The notes beneath the pieces are model-generated. The model ran no database searches, was not told the DNA's origin, and saw only the letters and a list, made by a program, of their open reading frames with translations. A DNA stretch of 64,000 nt from UMGS1851 sp900555605 (GTDB lineage Bacteria; Bacillota; Clostridia; UBA1212; UBA1255), in assembly GCA_902472555.1 (NCBI GenBank), contig CABROF010000001.1:1-64000 (forward strand), given 5' to 3'. Shown here piece by piece: positions 26,572 to 34,004 of this stretch. Numbering within the stretch: the first letter of the stretch is position 1; every line of letters starts with the position of its first letter. A program made the translations under genes and the position numbers.

Positions 26572-27009
26572 TCATGCGCGATCTCTCTTGCTGTCTAAAT
26601 AACATTGAAGAATCAGCACGGCGGCTATCATATCGTTCATTCCTTTTTTTTTCTGCGGCGCATGCATTTCCAGCATAGCTCTGTCCGCCGCGGCAGTGGT
26701 CAGCCGTTCATCCCATAAAATAATTTCTATCGGCCGGGAAAGAACCGCACCGCAGGCCTCCTGCAGTGCCTTTGCAAATTTTTCAGTCGCCGCAGTCCGT
26801 ACACCCTTCATGCCGTTCATATGAACCGGATATCCAATGACAATGGTATCCGCCTCATGGGTGCATATCAATTCTGCGACACCGGCAGCAGCCTTTTTCC
26901 GCCCCTGTGTGCCGTCAATTATGCACAGAGCACCTGCGATGATTCGATTCGGGTCGCTCACAGCAATACCGATCCTGCTGTCTCCGTAATCAATGCCCAA
27001 TACACGCAA
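26572..27009 (-). CDS. ruvX: RuvX/YqgF family putative Holliday junction resolvase
   Basis: 145 aa RNase H-fold protein. Motifs: VLGIDYGDSRIGIAVSDPN (first Asp), IVIGYPVHMNG, ILWDERLTT (Glu) and a C-terminal MNDMIAAVLILQCYLD with the last acidic residue. YqgF proteins are linked to rRNA processing as well as recombination, so the name describes the fold more than a proven activity. Located in the ireB operon. Confidence 0.93.
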   Translation of the reverse strand: MRVLGIDYGDSRIGIAVSDPNRIIAGALCIIDGTQGRKKAAAGVAELICTHEADTIVIGYPVHMNGMKGVRTAATEKFAKALQEACGAVLSRPIEIILWDERLTTAAADRAMLEMHAPQKKKGMNDMIAAVLILQCYLDSKRDRA

Positions 27010-27033
27010 AATATAAACCTCCGGAGTCTCCTG

Positions 27034-27312
27034 TTAAGACTCGCGCTCCTCATCCTGCTTCAAAAGCGTGTCAATATAATATCGGAACAATTCCTCGACG
27101 ATCTCGTCCCGCTCCACACGCGTAACCAAAGCCCGTGCATTATTATGGTTGGTGATATAAGTGGGATCACCCGACATGACATAACCAACAAGCTGGCTGA
27201 TCGGATTGTATCCTTTTTCCTTCAACGCTTTATAAACCTCATGCAGCACCATACGGACTTCCTTTTGCTGATCTTTTCCAAAGGTAAAAAACATTGTATT
27301 CTTATTGTCCAC
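27034..27312 (-). CDS. ireB: IreB family regulatory phosphoprotein
   Basis: 92 aa. The family core is EVYKALKEKGYNPISQLVGY and MSGDPTYITNHNNARALV then RDEIVEELFRYYID. In Enterococcus IreB is a substrate of the PASTA kinase IreK and lowers cephalosporin resistance when unphosphorylated. Two GTG codons could start it (27321, 27312); the second is preferred because AGGTGA lies 5 nt upstream. First gene of the operon ireB-ruvX-DUF1292-nagA-GNAT. Confidence 0.9.
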   Translation of the reverse strand: MDNKNTMFFTFGKDQQKEVRMVLHEVYKALKEKGYNPISQLVGYVMSGDPTYITNHNNARALVTRVERDEIVEELFRYYIDTLLKQDEERES

Positions 27313-27350
27313 AGCTATCACCTAACCTTTCATGGCAGAACTACGCAGGC

Positions 27351-27379
27351 ATTTTACCATACCATATTTATGAAAGCAA
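27351..27379 (-). promoter_or_regulatory. SigA-type promoter of the ireB operon
   Basis: On the minus strand TTGCTT (27374-27379), 17 nt, TAAAAT (27351-27356), about 40 nt upstream of the GTG at 27312. Confidence 0.65.
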
Positions 27380-27463
27380 TATAAAACCGCTTATAAATTC
27401 CTTAAGTTTTATAAACGCCGGAAAACGGGTCCCATCAAGATGTGCTGCCTGCCAAATGCGGAA

Positions 27464-28813
27464 TCATTGCGTCCGCGCATCGTATCCTATACAATAATCT
27501 CCAAAAACTTCGTCAATTATAACCGGGATAAGCATTCCGGGCAGAATTTTTTCACTGTCCCGCAGTAAAATCTTTACATAATTTCCGCCGTAGCCGCAGC
27601 ACATACCATTTTCACGGCTGGTTTCCACCAGCATCTCTTCACGTTTTCCCAGCAGGGACTCCATAAAGCGCCGCTCAAGCGCCAAGGCCAGGCCATGCAT
27701 GCGGGCCGCCCTTTCCTTTTTGACGTCCGCAGGGACCTGCCCCGCCATAGACCATGCTGCAGTCCCCTTTCTTCTTGAAAAAGGAAACACATGAATCCGG
27801 GAAAAGGCAATCTGTTCTACAAAATGGAAACTTTCTTCAAATTCCGCTTCTGTTTCCCCCGGAAAGCCTACCATCACATCTGTCGTAATCGCACAGTCCG
27901 GCATATATCGACGCAGCAATGCCGCAATATCCGCATATTCCTCCGGCGTGTACCTGCGGTTCATGCGTCTCAGGACATCGGCGCTTCCGCTCTGCAGGGA
28001 AATATGAAACTGCCTGCAGAAGCTTTCTATTCCGGCAAGCTCCTGTATAACCTCCTCCGTCAGATACATCGGCTCCATAGAACCGAGGCGCACACGTACA
28101 ATCCCATTGACCGCCGCCACTGTATGTACGGCATCAGATAAACGCGGCCGATCCGCTAAATCCTTTCCATAAGAGGATAAATGAATACCGCACAGAACGA
28201 TCTCACGATATCCGTGAGCCGCCAGCTGTTCTGCTTCACGGCGGATCTCATCAATCGGCCTGCTTCGAACCGTGCCTCTGGTGTATGGAATAATACAATA
28301 TGTACAAAACTGTGTACAGCCATCCTGAATTTTTACAAAAGCCCGCGTATGTCCATCCATCCGGCGGATTGACAGCGGCTCAAAAGGCAGGCTTCTTTCT
28401 TTAAAAATTTCATTTTTCACCTGAATCATCGGCAGAATTTCTGTAGCACATCTTGTTCTCTCCCGGAGCCGCGCCTCCACCAGCGAAAGCAGTGAGGCAC
28501 GATTCTGCGTACCGATTAAAATATCAACACCTAAGATTGCGGCTTCCTGCGGCGCCGCCTGACTGTAGCAGCCCATCACCGCAATGACAGCCTCTGGATT
28601 TCTTTTGACTGCCCTTCTGATGATCTGCCGATTCTTCCGATCACTTTCAGCGGTTACACTGCAGGTATTGATTAAATAAATATCCGCCTGTTCCTCAAAA
28701 CGGACGATTTGATATCCCCGTTCCGCAAACAGACGGATCACCGCCTCTGTTTCATATTGATTTACTTTGCAGCCTAATGTATAAGCCGCAACACGCAGAT
28801 TCTCGCGCTTCAT
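27464..28813 (-). CDS. mtaB: tRNA t6A37 methylthiotransferase MtaB
   Basis: Radical-SAM enzyme that adds a methylthio group to t6A at position 37 of tRNA. 449 aa. The N-terminal MTTase domain carries Cys15, Cys51 and Cys82 (YTLGCKVNQYE, INTCSV, VMGCYSQ). The radical SAM cluster motif is CTQFCTYC (C166, C170, C173). A TRAM-like C-terminus follows (EEMLVETSRENGMCCGYGGN). Length and LGCKVNxYE fit MtaB rather than MiaB. It follows the HPr-like gene by 18 nt. Confidence 0.95.
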   Translation of the reverse strand: MKRENLRVAAYTLGCKVNQYETEAVIRLFAERGYQIVRFEEQADIYLINTCSVTAESDRKNRQIIRRAVKRNPEAVIAVMGCYSQAAPQEAAILGVDILIGTQNRASLLSLVEARLRERTRCATEILPMIQVKNEIFKERSLPFEPLSIRRMDGHTRAFVKIQDGCTQFCTYCIIPYTRGTVRSRPIDEIRREAEQLAAHGYREIVLCGIHLSSYGKDLADRPRLSDAVHTVAAVNGIVRVRLGSMEPMYLTEEVIQELAGIESFCRQFHISLQSGSADVLRRMNRRYTPEEYADIAALLRRYMPDCAITTDVMVGFPGETEAEFEESFHFVEQIAFSRIHVFPFSRRKGTAAWSMAGQVPADVKKERAARMHGLALALERRFMESLLGKREEMLVETSRENGMCCGYGGNYVKILLRDSEKILPGMLIPVIIDEVFGDYCIGYDARTQ

Positions 28814-28831
28814 AATCCCGTGTCAGAATGA

Positions 28832-29068
28832 TCAGACCTGAAACTTCGCAATATTCTGGACAAACGCCGCACAGTCGGAATCGTTCTGACAGTGAATATC
28901 CACTTGAATCGGTTTCGTTAAATCCAGTGAAAAAATACCCATAATCGATTTTGCATCCACCACATACCGTCCGGTAGCCAGATCAACATCACATGAAAGC
29001 TTATTTACTTCATTTACAAAGAACTTAACATCATCAATTGATTTAAGCATAATCATTAACGTTTTCAT
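28832..29068 (-). CDS. HPr-like protein lacking the phosphorylated histidine
   Basis: 78 aa. Similar to HPr over the Ser46 helix: AKSIMGIFSLDL matches the canonical KSIMGVMSL (Ser41 here), so a regulatory Ser-phosphorylation site may be kept. The region where HPr has His15-Ala-Arg-Pro instead reads SIDDVKFFVNEVN, so transfer of phosphate in the PTS is not expected. It may act as a regulator, like Crh. Located before mtaB and downstream of its own promoter. Confidence 0.78.
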   Translation of the reverse strand: MKTLMIMLKSIDDVKFFVNEVNKLSCDVDLATGRYVVDAKSIMGIFSLDLTKPIQVDIHCQNDSDCAAFVQNIAKFQV

Positions 29069-29147
29069 AAAATCCTCCCTTTAACACACAATTCTGTTCC
29101 GGCAAGGCCATTCAGCCCGCACCGAAGCGCATATTTGCGCTTTATTA

Positions 29148-29176
29148 ATAGTAACCGGATTTGCAGAAACTGTCAA
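29148..29176 (-). promoter_or_regulatory. SigA-type promoter of the HPr-like gene and mtaB
   Basis: On the minus strand TTGACA (29171-29176), 17 nt, TACTAT (29148-29153). Just downstream, AAGCGC and GCGCTT (29125-29142) form a small hairpin at the start of the transcript. Confidence 0.75.
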
Positions 29177-29231
29177 GGTAAAATTATCCGTTCCGCCAGA
29201 AAGGACGCCGACATTTCCTTTGGCTCCGCGT

Positions 29232-30194
29232 TTAAATATAGAATTCAGAAAAAATGGAGTCCTCCGGAATTGAAAAGCCTTCTGTGCCGAGGATCTGTTC
29301 CATCTCGCGCAGAGGCAGAATTTCTTCCAGCGCTTCCAGCTCTGACGCATTAAGTGTCTCTTTCATTTCAAATATACGCTTTTTCAAAAATGCGATCTCA
29401 TATTCCAACGACGTATTCAGGAAAAAATCTGCAAACTTTTTAACAGGCTTAATATATTTTTCTTCTCCGTTTCGGACGCTCTTCCACATGGACATGGTCC
29501 GTTTCAGCGGTGCGTTTCTCTTGATCCGGTCTCTTACCGCCCGCCGCATAAAACGAATCTGCTGCGGCAGAAGCACCTTATCCGTACCATCGAAGAGATA
29601 AGTATCAAAAGGGCAGATATAGACTTTAAAGGCCCTGTGAAAGCCAAGCCCGTCGCAAAGCACCGGATTGAGCGCATGGATTCCCTCGACAATAATCATA
29701 TCCTTCTCCGTAGGGACAAGACGCACATCTCCCATCATTCTTTTGCCGCTTCCAAAGTCAAATTTAGGCAGTGTGACCGGCAGTCCGGCAGCATATTCCG
29801 TCATCTGCCGGCGAAAAAACGGGACATCAAAGGCCTCAATCGTCTCATAATCGTATTCGCTTTCAGAAAGCCCTTTATTTCCGGCTGCCTCCGCTTGTCT
29901 TCTGTGGATCTCCTCTTTATTCAAATAGTAATCATCAATAGATACCACCGTACAATGATAGCCATCCTCAGACAGCCTTTGCGCAATCAAATTGGAGAAT
30001 GTCGTCTTTCCCGATGACGACGGTCCTGTAATCATGACTGCGTCAGTAAGATTTTTGGAATCCTGATCAGCCGCTCGGATCAGATAATAAAGCTGCTCAA
30101 CCTGCACAAGCCTTCTGCTTTCCGATATCTCAATCAGCTCTTCATAACGACCCTCCCGGATATATTTGTTTACATTTGATATTTGATACTTCAT
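29232..30194 (-). CDS. Uridine kinase-like nucleoside kinase, short single-domain form
   Basis: 320 aa. P-loop MITGPSSSGKTTFSNLIAQRL, substrate motif VVSIDDYYL and IVEGIHALNP, then IRFMRRAVRDRIKRN and MWKSVRNGEEKYIKP. The family is usually about 550 aa in Clostridia, with an N-terminal TGS/editing-like domain; this gene begins just upstream of the kinase core (MKYQISNVNKYIREGRYEEL). Start at 30194: GGAGG 5 nt upstream, so the short form is well supported. The exact nucleoside is unknown. Confidence 0.82.
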   Translation of the reverse strand: MKYQISNVNKYIREGRYEELIEISESRRLVQVEQLYYLIRAADQDSKNLTDAVMITGPSSSGKTTFSNLIAQRLSEDGYHCTVVSIDDYYLNKEEIHRRQAEAAGNKGLSESEYDYETIEAFDVPFFRRQMTEYAAGLPVTLPKFDFGSGKRMMGDVRLVPTEKDMIIVEGIHALNPVLCDGLGFHRAFKVYICPFDTYLFDGTDKVLLPQQIRFMRRAVRDRIKRNAPLKRTMSMWKSVRNGEEKYIKPVKKFADFFLNTSLEYEIAFLKKRIFEMKETLNASELEALEEILPLREMEQILGTEGFSIPEDSIFSEFYI

Positions 30195-30255
30195 TCCGGC
30201 CTCCATCCCCGCGCCGCACATCGTGTGCGCTGTTTATATTGATAGGTAAAAATTT

Positions 30256-31188
30256 TCAATCCTCTCCGCCGACTGCCTCGCAGACCTTTCTGTTCCAGTC
30301 ATACAGTGTCAGACAATCCGAATGCTCAAGAAATCGGATACGGCTTTCCAGCTCCGCCGGAATATACTCCAGCAATTCCATGCGGTATCCGTCCGGTACG
30401 ATACCCTGATACAGGCAATCTGTCAAATTTATGCTATCCTTTATTTTTACCGGATGATATCCGTCATATACTGCTCCGGGCAGCATCTGCAATTCAGAAT
30501 AACGGAAATAAAAACGGATGCCCAGATGAAAAGCTGACGCCGGATGATCTGCCGCCGGTACAGTTCCGATGGAACGCGCCGTAACGAGCAGGTCTCCCTC
30601 CGGACAATTCCCCCAATAGAACATGACATAACGGAAATAGTCAGCCGGATCTCCCGCTGTATTTCTTACTTCCTTCATCAGCGTCTCTCCCGGTAAATTC
30701 CGCGCTTTTACAGCTGACAGCAATTCACCGGTTTCAAAAATATGCTTTGCTTCCGCTAAATCCGTAATATGATAAACAAATTCCGTATCGCAACCCCCGC
30801 TGAAGCAGTCCCTGCATTGCGGCAGTTTCTCCGGTAGCACGGGATCCCGATAATCCTGCGGTCTTTCAAGGACATGGCGGAAGGCCTGCTCTGTCTTCGG
30901 GTCGGCAAACCAAAAGCAGAGTTTTCTGCCGAATCCGCTTTCATAACGGATCAGCCGCAGCAGCAGTCCGGCCTCATACGGCAGCAGATCCGGGTATGCA
31001 GACAGCGGAAATGGATAATGACGCATCTCATCTTCTGCATTGATTTTTCGAAAATACGGCTGCGTCTCCTGGTCCGCTGTTACAATCGTTGCAACTCCCA
31101 TATCCGCCAATAGCAGGGATTCCCGCAGCGCCGTCTCCCGGTCCGGCGCTTTCACAATACAAACATCATATGTCAGCCACTCCGCCAT
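30256..31188 (-). CDS. Uncharacterised protein with ADP-ribosyltransferase-like segment
   Basis: 310 aa, not confidently recognised. The N-terminal half (ESLLLADMGVATIVTAD, YPDLLPYEAGLLLRLIRYES) looks like a small alpha/beta domain. The middle, EFVYHITDLAEAKHIFETGE followed by LLSAVKAR, resembles the opening 'YHITxxxNxxSILxxGxLLS' of DarT-type and related ADP-ribosyltransferases, but the catalytic Glu cannot be placed with confidence. Start at 31188 with GAGGTG 6 nt upstream (an in-frame GTG lies 9 nt earlier). Promoter at 31222-31249. No membrane segment or signal peptide seen. Confidence 0.7.
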   Translation of the reverse strand: MAEWLTYDVCIVKAPDRETALRESLLLADMGVATIVTADQETQPYFRKINAEDEMRHYPFPLSAYPDLLPYEAGLLLRLIRYESGFGRKLCFWFADPKTEQAFRHVLERPQDYRDPVLPEKLPQCRDCFSGGCDTEFVYHITDLAEAKHIFETGELLSAVKARNLPGETLMKEVRNTAGDPADYFRYVMFYWGNCPEGDLLVTARSIGTVPAADHPASAFHLGIRFYFRYSELQMLPGAVYDGYHPVKIKDSINLTDCLYQGIVPDGYRMELLEYIPAELESRIRFLEHSDCLTLYDWNRKVCEAVGGED

Positions 31189-31207
31189 CACTGCCACCTC
31201 TTACTTC

Positions 31208-31223
31208 ATGATATGCATATCAT
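31208..31223. repeat. 16-bp perfect palindrome at the start of the 30256 transcript
   Basis: ATGATATGCATATCAT lies just downstream of the -10 element of the minus-strand promoter at 31222-31249, where a repressor would block transcription. Confidence 0.5.
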
Positions 31224-31249
31224 TATATAGAATTGTGAAAATAATACAA
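31222..31249 (-). promoter_or_regulatory. SigA-type promoter of the gene at 30256-31188
   Basis: On the minus strand TTGTAT (31244-31249), 16 nt, perfect TATAAT (31222-31227). It diverges from the promoter at 31324. Confidence 0.65.
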
Positions 31250-31323
31250 CCGCTTATGTAATCCGCTTTAACGGCTCCTCGAAAAATATTTTTGATAGTC
31301 TGAGAAAATAAACCTGTATATGA

Positions 31324-31352
31324 TTGACAAAAAGATGGCAATTCGATATAAT
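31324..31352 (+). promoter_or_regulatory. Consensus SigA promoter of the Gln-rich membrane protein
   Basis: Perfect TTGACA (31324-31329), 17 nt, perfect TATAAT (31347-31352), then GGAGG and ATG at 31380. One of the strongest promoters in the window. Confidence 0.85.
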
Positions 31353-31379
31353 ACAGAAAAAAATTGGAGGTTTTGTAGA

Positions 31380-31766
31380 ATGGATAATGATAACAGCCAA
31401 CAATCCTATCAGCAAAATACGTATCAGCAGAACGCGTATCAGCAGAATGCATATCAGCAGCAGCCATACCAACAGCAGCAGTATCCTTACCAGGTTCAGC
31501 CCTCTCTGCTGGATCGTCTTTACGGTAAATCCGGAAGCACATTGGAAAGCGTATTGAAGTTATTTTCCATCATCTTTTTCTGTGTGGCGGCTTTTGCGCT
31601 CTTAATGGGGCTTATTACGGCAATCATTTCCGCAACAGACGCGATAAAAAATGCATTTCTTTATTTCTATAGTGCTTTGGCGGATGCCTTTGTTCGGGTT
31701 ACAATCTATCTAACGATTGCAATTGTATTTGCTTACCTGAACCGTAAGGTCAAAACACGGCACTGA
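31380..31766 (+). CDS. Small membrane protein with YQQNA repeats
   Basis: 128 aa. Residues 9-40 are a Tyr/Gln/Asn-rich stretch of five-residue units (YQQNT, YQQNA, YQQNA, YQQQP) encoded by imperfect 15-bp DNA repeats at about 31408-31480. Two membrane helices follow (LKLFSIIFFCVAAFALLMGL and VRVTIYLTIAIVFAYL). The start ATG at 31380 follows GGAGG. The layout (disordered low-complexity head plus two helices) recalls small DUF4282-like membrane proteins, but no family is claimed. Function unknown. Confidence 0.8.
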   Translation: MDNDNSQQSYQQNTYQQNAYQQNAYQQQPYQQQQYPYQVQPSLLDRLYGKSGSTLESVLKLFSIIFFCVAAFALLMGLITAIISATDAIKNAFLYFYSALADAFVRVTIYLTIAIVFAYLNRKVKTRH

Positions 31767-31803
31767 TCCGTTTTTACAGGAACTGTTTCAAATGTTTTAT
31801 TAT

Positions 31804-31850
31804 AAAAGCTGCCTGAAAGCAGAAATGTTTTCAGGCAGCTTTTCTTTTGC
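31804..31850. terminator. Bidirectional intrinsic terminator
   Basis: AAAAGCTGCCTGAAA (31804-31818) pairs with TTTCAGGCAGCTTTT (31828-31843) through a 9-nt loop, with a U-rich tail on the plus side and A-rich on the other. It separates the Gln-rich gene from the convergent lipoprotein gene at 31867. Confidence 0.88.
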
Positions 31851-31866
31851 GCACTGCTTGCCGCAG

Positions 31867-32589
31867 TCAGCCCTCCGGGTGCACGGCGCCCTGCTGAATA
31901 TCCGGGGTCTTTGTATAATGCACGCTGAAATAAGTAACAGATTGCCCTTCCTGGAATACGTCGTCCAGATAGATGGCAATCCCCTCATACGGCTCGTCAG
32001 CAAGATAGCATCCTACCGCTTCACTCGGATCCGGCGACGTAAGGTACAGCACATACTCTCCCGCAGGCAGCTCTGAAAATGTCATAACATTCTCGTTGTT
32101 ATCAGGATAATTCGCAAACTCCTGTGTCGCCGCCGTATTGGTAAACATATGGCGGTAGCTGCCTTCCCATTTGTATAAGTCGAATATCAGAGTTCCGACT
32201 GCATCGGACCAGCTCGGACAGGTCAGCTGCAAAGAATCAAACGGCGCGGTAGCATAGAACTGAATTGCAATCGATTCTGTAAGCATTTGCGGTTTTTTTA
32301 TTGCAACCGCCGTTTCATTGAAAAATTGGACGGTAACAGACTCTTCCGAAATAATTTCAATTTTCGGAGTCGGCGCCGGGGTAGGCACTTCTGTCGGCAT
32401 CTGCGTGGGAACCTCCGTGGGAACCTCTGTTGGCTGCACAGGAGAAGTAGGAACGGGCGTCTGTGTAGGGACCACAGCAGCAGGCGTTGTCTGGACATTT
32501 CCTGTATCTCCTGCACAGGCGCTTGCCGCAAGGAGCAGTGCCGCAACAATACAGGTACAAAATAAAGTACTAAAAATTTTCTTTTTCAT
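31867..32589 (-). CDS. Lipoprotein with one YKWD module and PTE/PTP linker
   Basis: 240 aa. Lipobox AASAC (Cys25), then a PTEVPTEVPTQMPTE-type linker (about 38-75), then a single YKWD module: LQLTCPSWSDAVGTLIF, DLYKWEGSYRHMF and LPAGEYVLYLTS. It is closest to the modules at 13804-14568 and 14685-16238, although 15 kb away, so the family is dispersed. Start at 32589: GGAGG 8 nt upstream. It follows the beta-helix lipoprotein gene by 20 nt and is probably co-transcribed. Confidence 0.8.
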   Translation of the reverse strand: MKKKIFSTLFCTCIVAALLLAASACAGDTGNVQTTPAAVVPTQTPVPTSPVQPTEVPTEVPTQMPTEVPTPAPTPKIEIISEESVTVQFFNETAVAIKKPQMLTESIAIQFYATAPFDSLQLTCPSWSDAVGTLIFDLYKWEGSYRHMFTNTAATQEFANYPDNNENVMTFSELPAGEYVLYLTSPDPSEAVGCYLADEPYEGIAIYLDDVFQEGQSVTYFSVHYTKTPDIQQGAVHPEG

Positions 32590-32609
32590 GATTTGAGCCT
32601 CCGTTTATT

Positions 32610-33962
32610 TTAAGTTTCCTGTACAATACATGCACCGGTCAGCGCAATTTTGTTGTTTCTGCCGAGTGCATTTTCCGCAATGACCGTATATCCGCTGCCG
32701 GACACATCGAGAGACAGCGCGCGCTCTGAAACAACAAATGTATTAGATAGAATCAGCATATTCTTTGTCTCTTCCAGATAAACGCCTGCCTCAGACTGTC
32801 CTTCAAACAGGTTATCACGCATAAAGCCCTTATTGACGCCAATCGTATCATAAAAGCCGTACCGGCCGCCGGTAAGCTGATTATCGCTTACCGATACCAT
32901 GGAGATATATGCCTCCGGAGCGCCCTCTGTCCGGATACAGGAAAAAGCAGCCGTAATCTCATTCCGGTTGATAAAAATTCCGTCAGGGCCATGCCCTGCG
33001 CTGCGCAGTACGATGGCGCTTGCACTGCTGCCGGACATTTTATTTCCTGCAATATCCACATGCAGAATCTCCTGGATCACAATCTGGCTGTCACCCGTAT
33101 TTTCAAAAATATTTCCGTTAATCTTCAGGCCCTCGCTCCGGCCGGAAGACGTATATCTGCCGTCGCCTACCAGAATGCCCCGGCCCGTTCCTGTGAAATG
33201 GTTATCTACGATATAATCGTTAATGGAAATTTCCTGTTCCAGCATAGAATAATAAACTGCATATGCCTCTGGATTGGAAACCGCAAATGTACAGCCGTCA
33301 ATTTTACTGTCAGAGCCGTGGAACGTGACTGCGTTTGACGGATTCTCTCTTCCTGATATGAACGTGCAGTTGAACGCCCTCAGATATACGGCAGATACAA
33401 GGCTCCCGCAGGTTCCGCGGTGCTCTATCCGCAGATCTATCATCTGAAAATTATATTTCATGAAAACGCGGAACATATCATCTGCCAATGTTTCCGCACC
33501 GATAATGGTCGAATCTCCATCTCCTTTTAGTACCAGCACCCGTGCATCGTTTTTCGGCACCTGAATCGTTTCGGAGATCAAATAGCTGCCGGATGGAAAA
33601 TAGACGGTTGCGTTTTTCGCATAGGCAGCTTCCATCGCCTTACGCACGGCGGCGGTATCATCTGTGCTGCCGTCTCCTGCCGCACCGTAATCTTTTACAT
33701 TCATATAAGCACTCTCTATTTCTGATAATAGAACTTTGTCAATTCGTGCGGTCTCACTATTTTGCATTTCATCACCTTCATTCATTTGATTGTTCAAAGC
33801 CGCCGCAGGCTGCGTATGCGCCGCTTCAGCTGCCTCCGCATATCCTGCGGCGGAAAGTCCCGTACAACCGCACAGCAGCACAGGCAATAAAACGAGGATA
33901 CTCAGAAGCCCGATTTTAACGCAGCGCCCTGCAGCGCCGCTGAAGAATATTTTCATTTTCAT
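32610..33962 (-). CDS. Lipoprotein with pectate-lyase-superfamily right-handed beta-helix
   Basis: 450 aa. Lipobox LLCGC near Cys33. From about residue 88 the sequence reads NVKDYGAAGDGSTDDTAAVR and YFPSGSYLISETIQV, the hallmark opening of the pectate lyase superfamily/GH28-type beta-helix. Beta-helix rungs follow: IVDNHFTGTGRGILVGD, LKINGNIFENTGDSQIVIQ and IFINRNEITAAFSCIRTEG. No catalytic residues can be assigned, so it may bind or cleave a polysaccharide. Start at 33962 (GGAGG 10 nt upstream) rather than the TTG at 33968. Confidence 0.85.
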   Translation of the reverse strand: MKMKIFFSGAAGRCVKIGLLSILVLLPVLLCGCTGLSAAGYAEAAEAAHTQPAAALNNQMNEGDEMQNSETARIDKVLLSEIESAYMNVKDYGAAGDGSTDDTAAVRKAMEAAYAKNATVYFPSGSYLISETIQVPKNDARVLVLKGDGDSTIIGAETLADDMFRVFMKYNFQMIDLRIEHRGTCGSLVSAVYLRAFNCTFISGRENPSNAVTFHGSDSKIDGCTFAVSNPEAYAVYYSMLEQEISINDYIVDNHFTGTGRGILVGDGRYTSSGRSEGLKINGNIFENTGDSQIVIQEILHVDIAGNKMSGSSASAIVLRSAGHGPDGIFINRNEITAAFSCIRTEGAPEAYISMVSVSDNQLTGGRYGFYDTIGVNKGFMRDNLFEGQSEAGVYLEETKNMLILSNTFVVSERALSLDVSGSGYTVIAENALGRNNKIALTGACIVQET

Positions 33963-34004
33963 ATGCAATAAACCTCCTCTTTTCAGCCGATCGAAGCCGT
34001 CCTA

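Noticed and set aside
31408..31480. Possible CRISPR-like repeats
   Set aside because: The 15-bp units are in-frame codon repeats of YQQNA in a membrane protein, without spacers.
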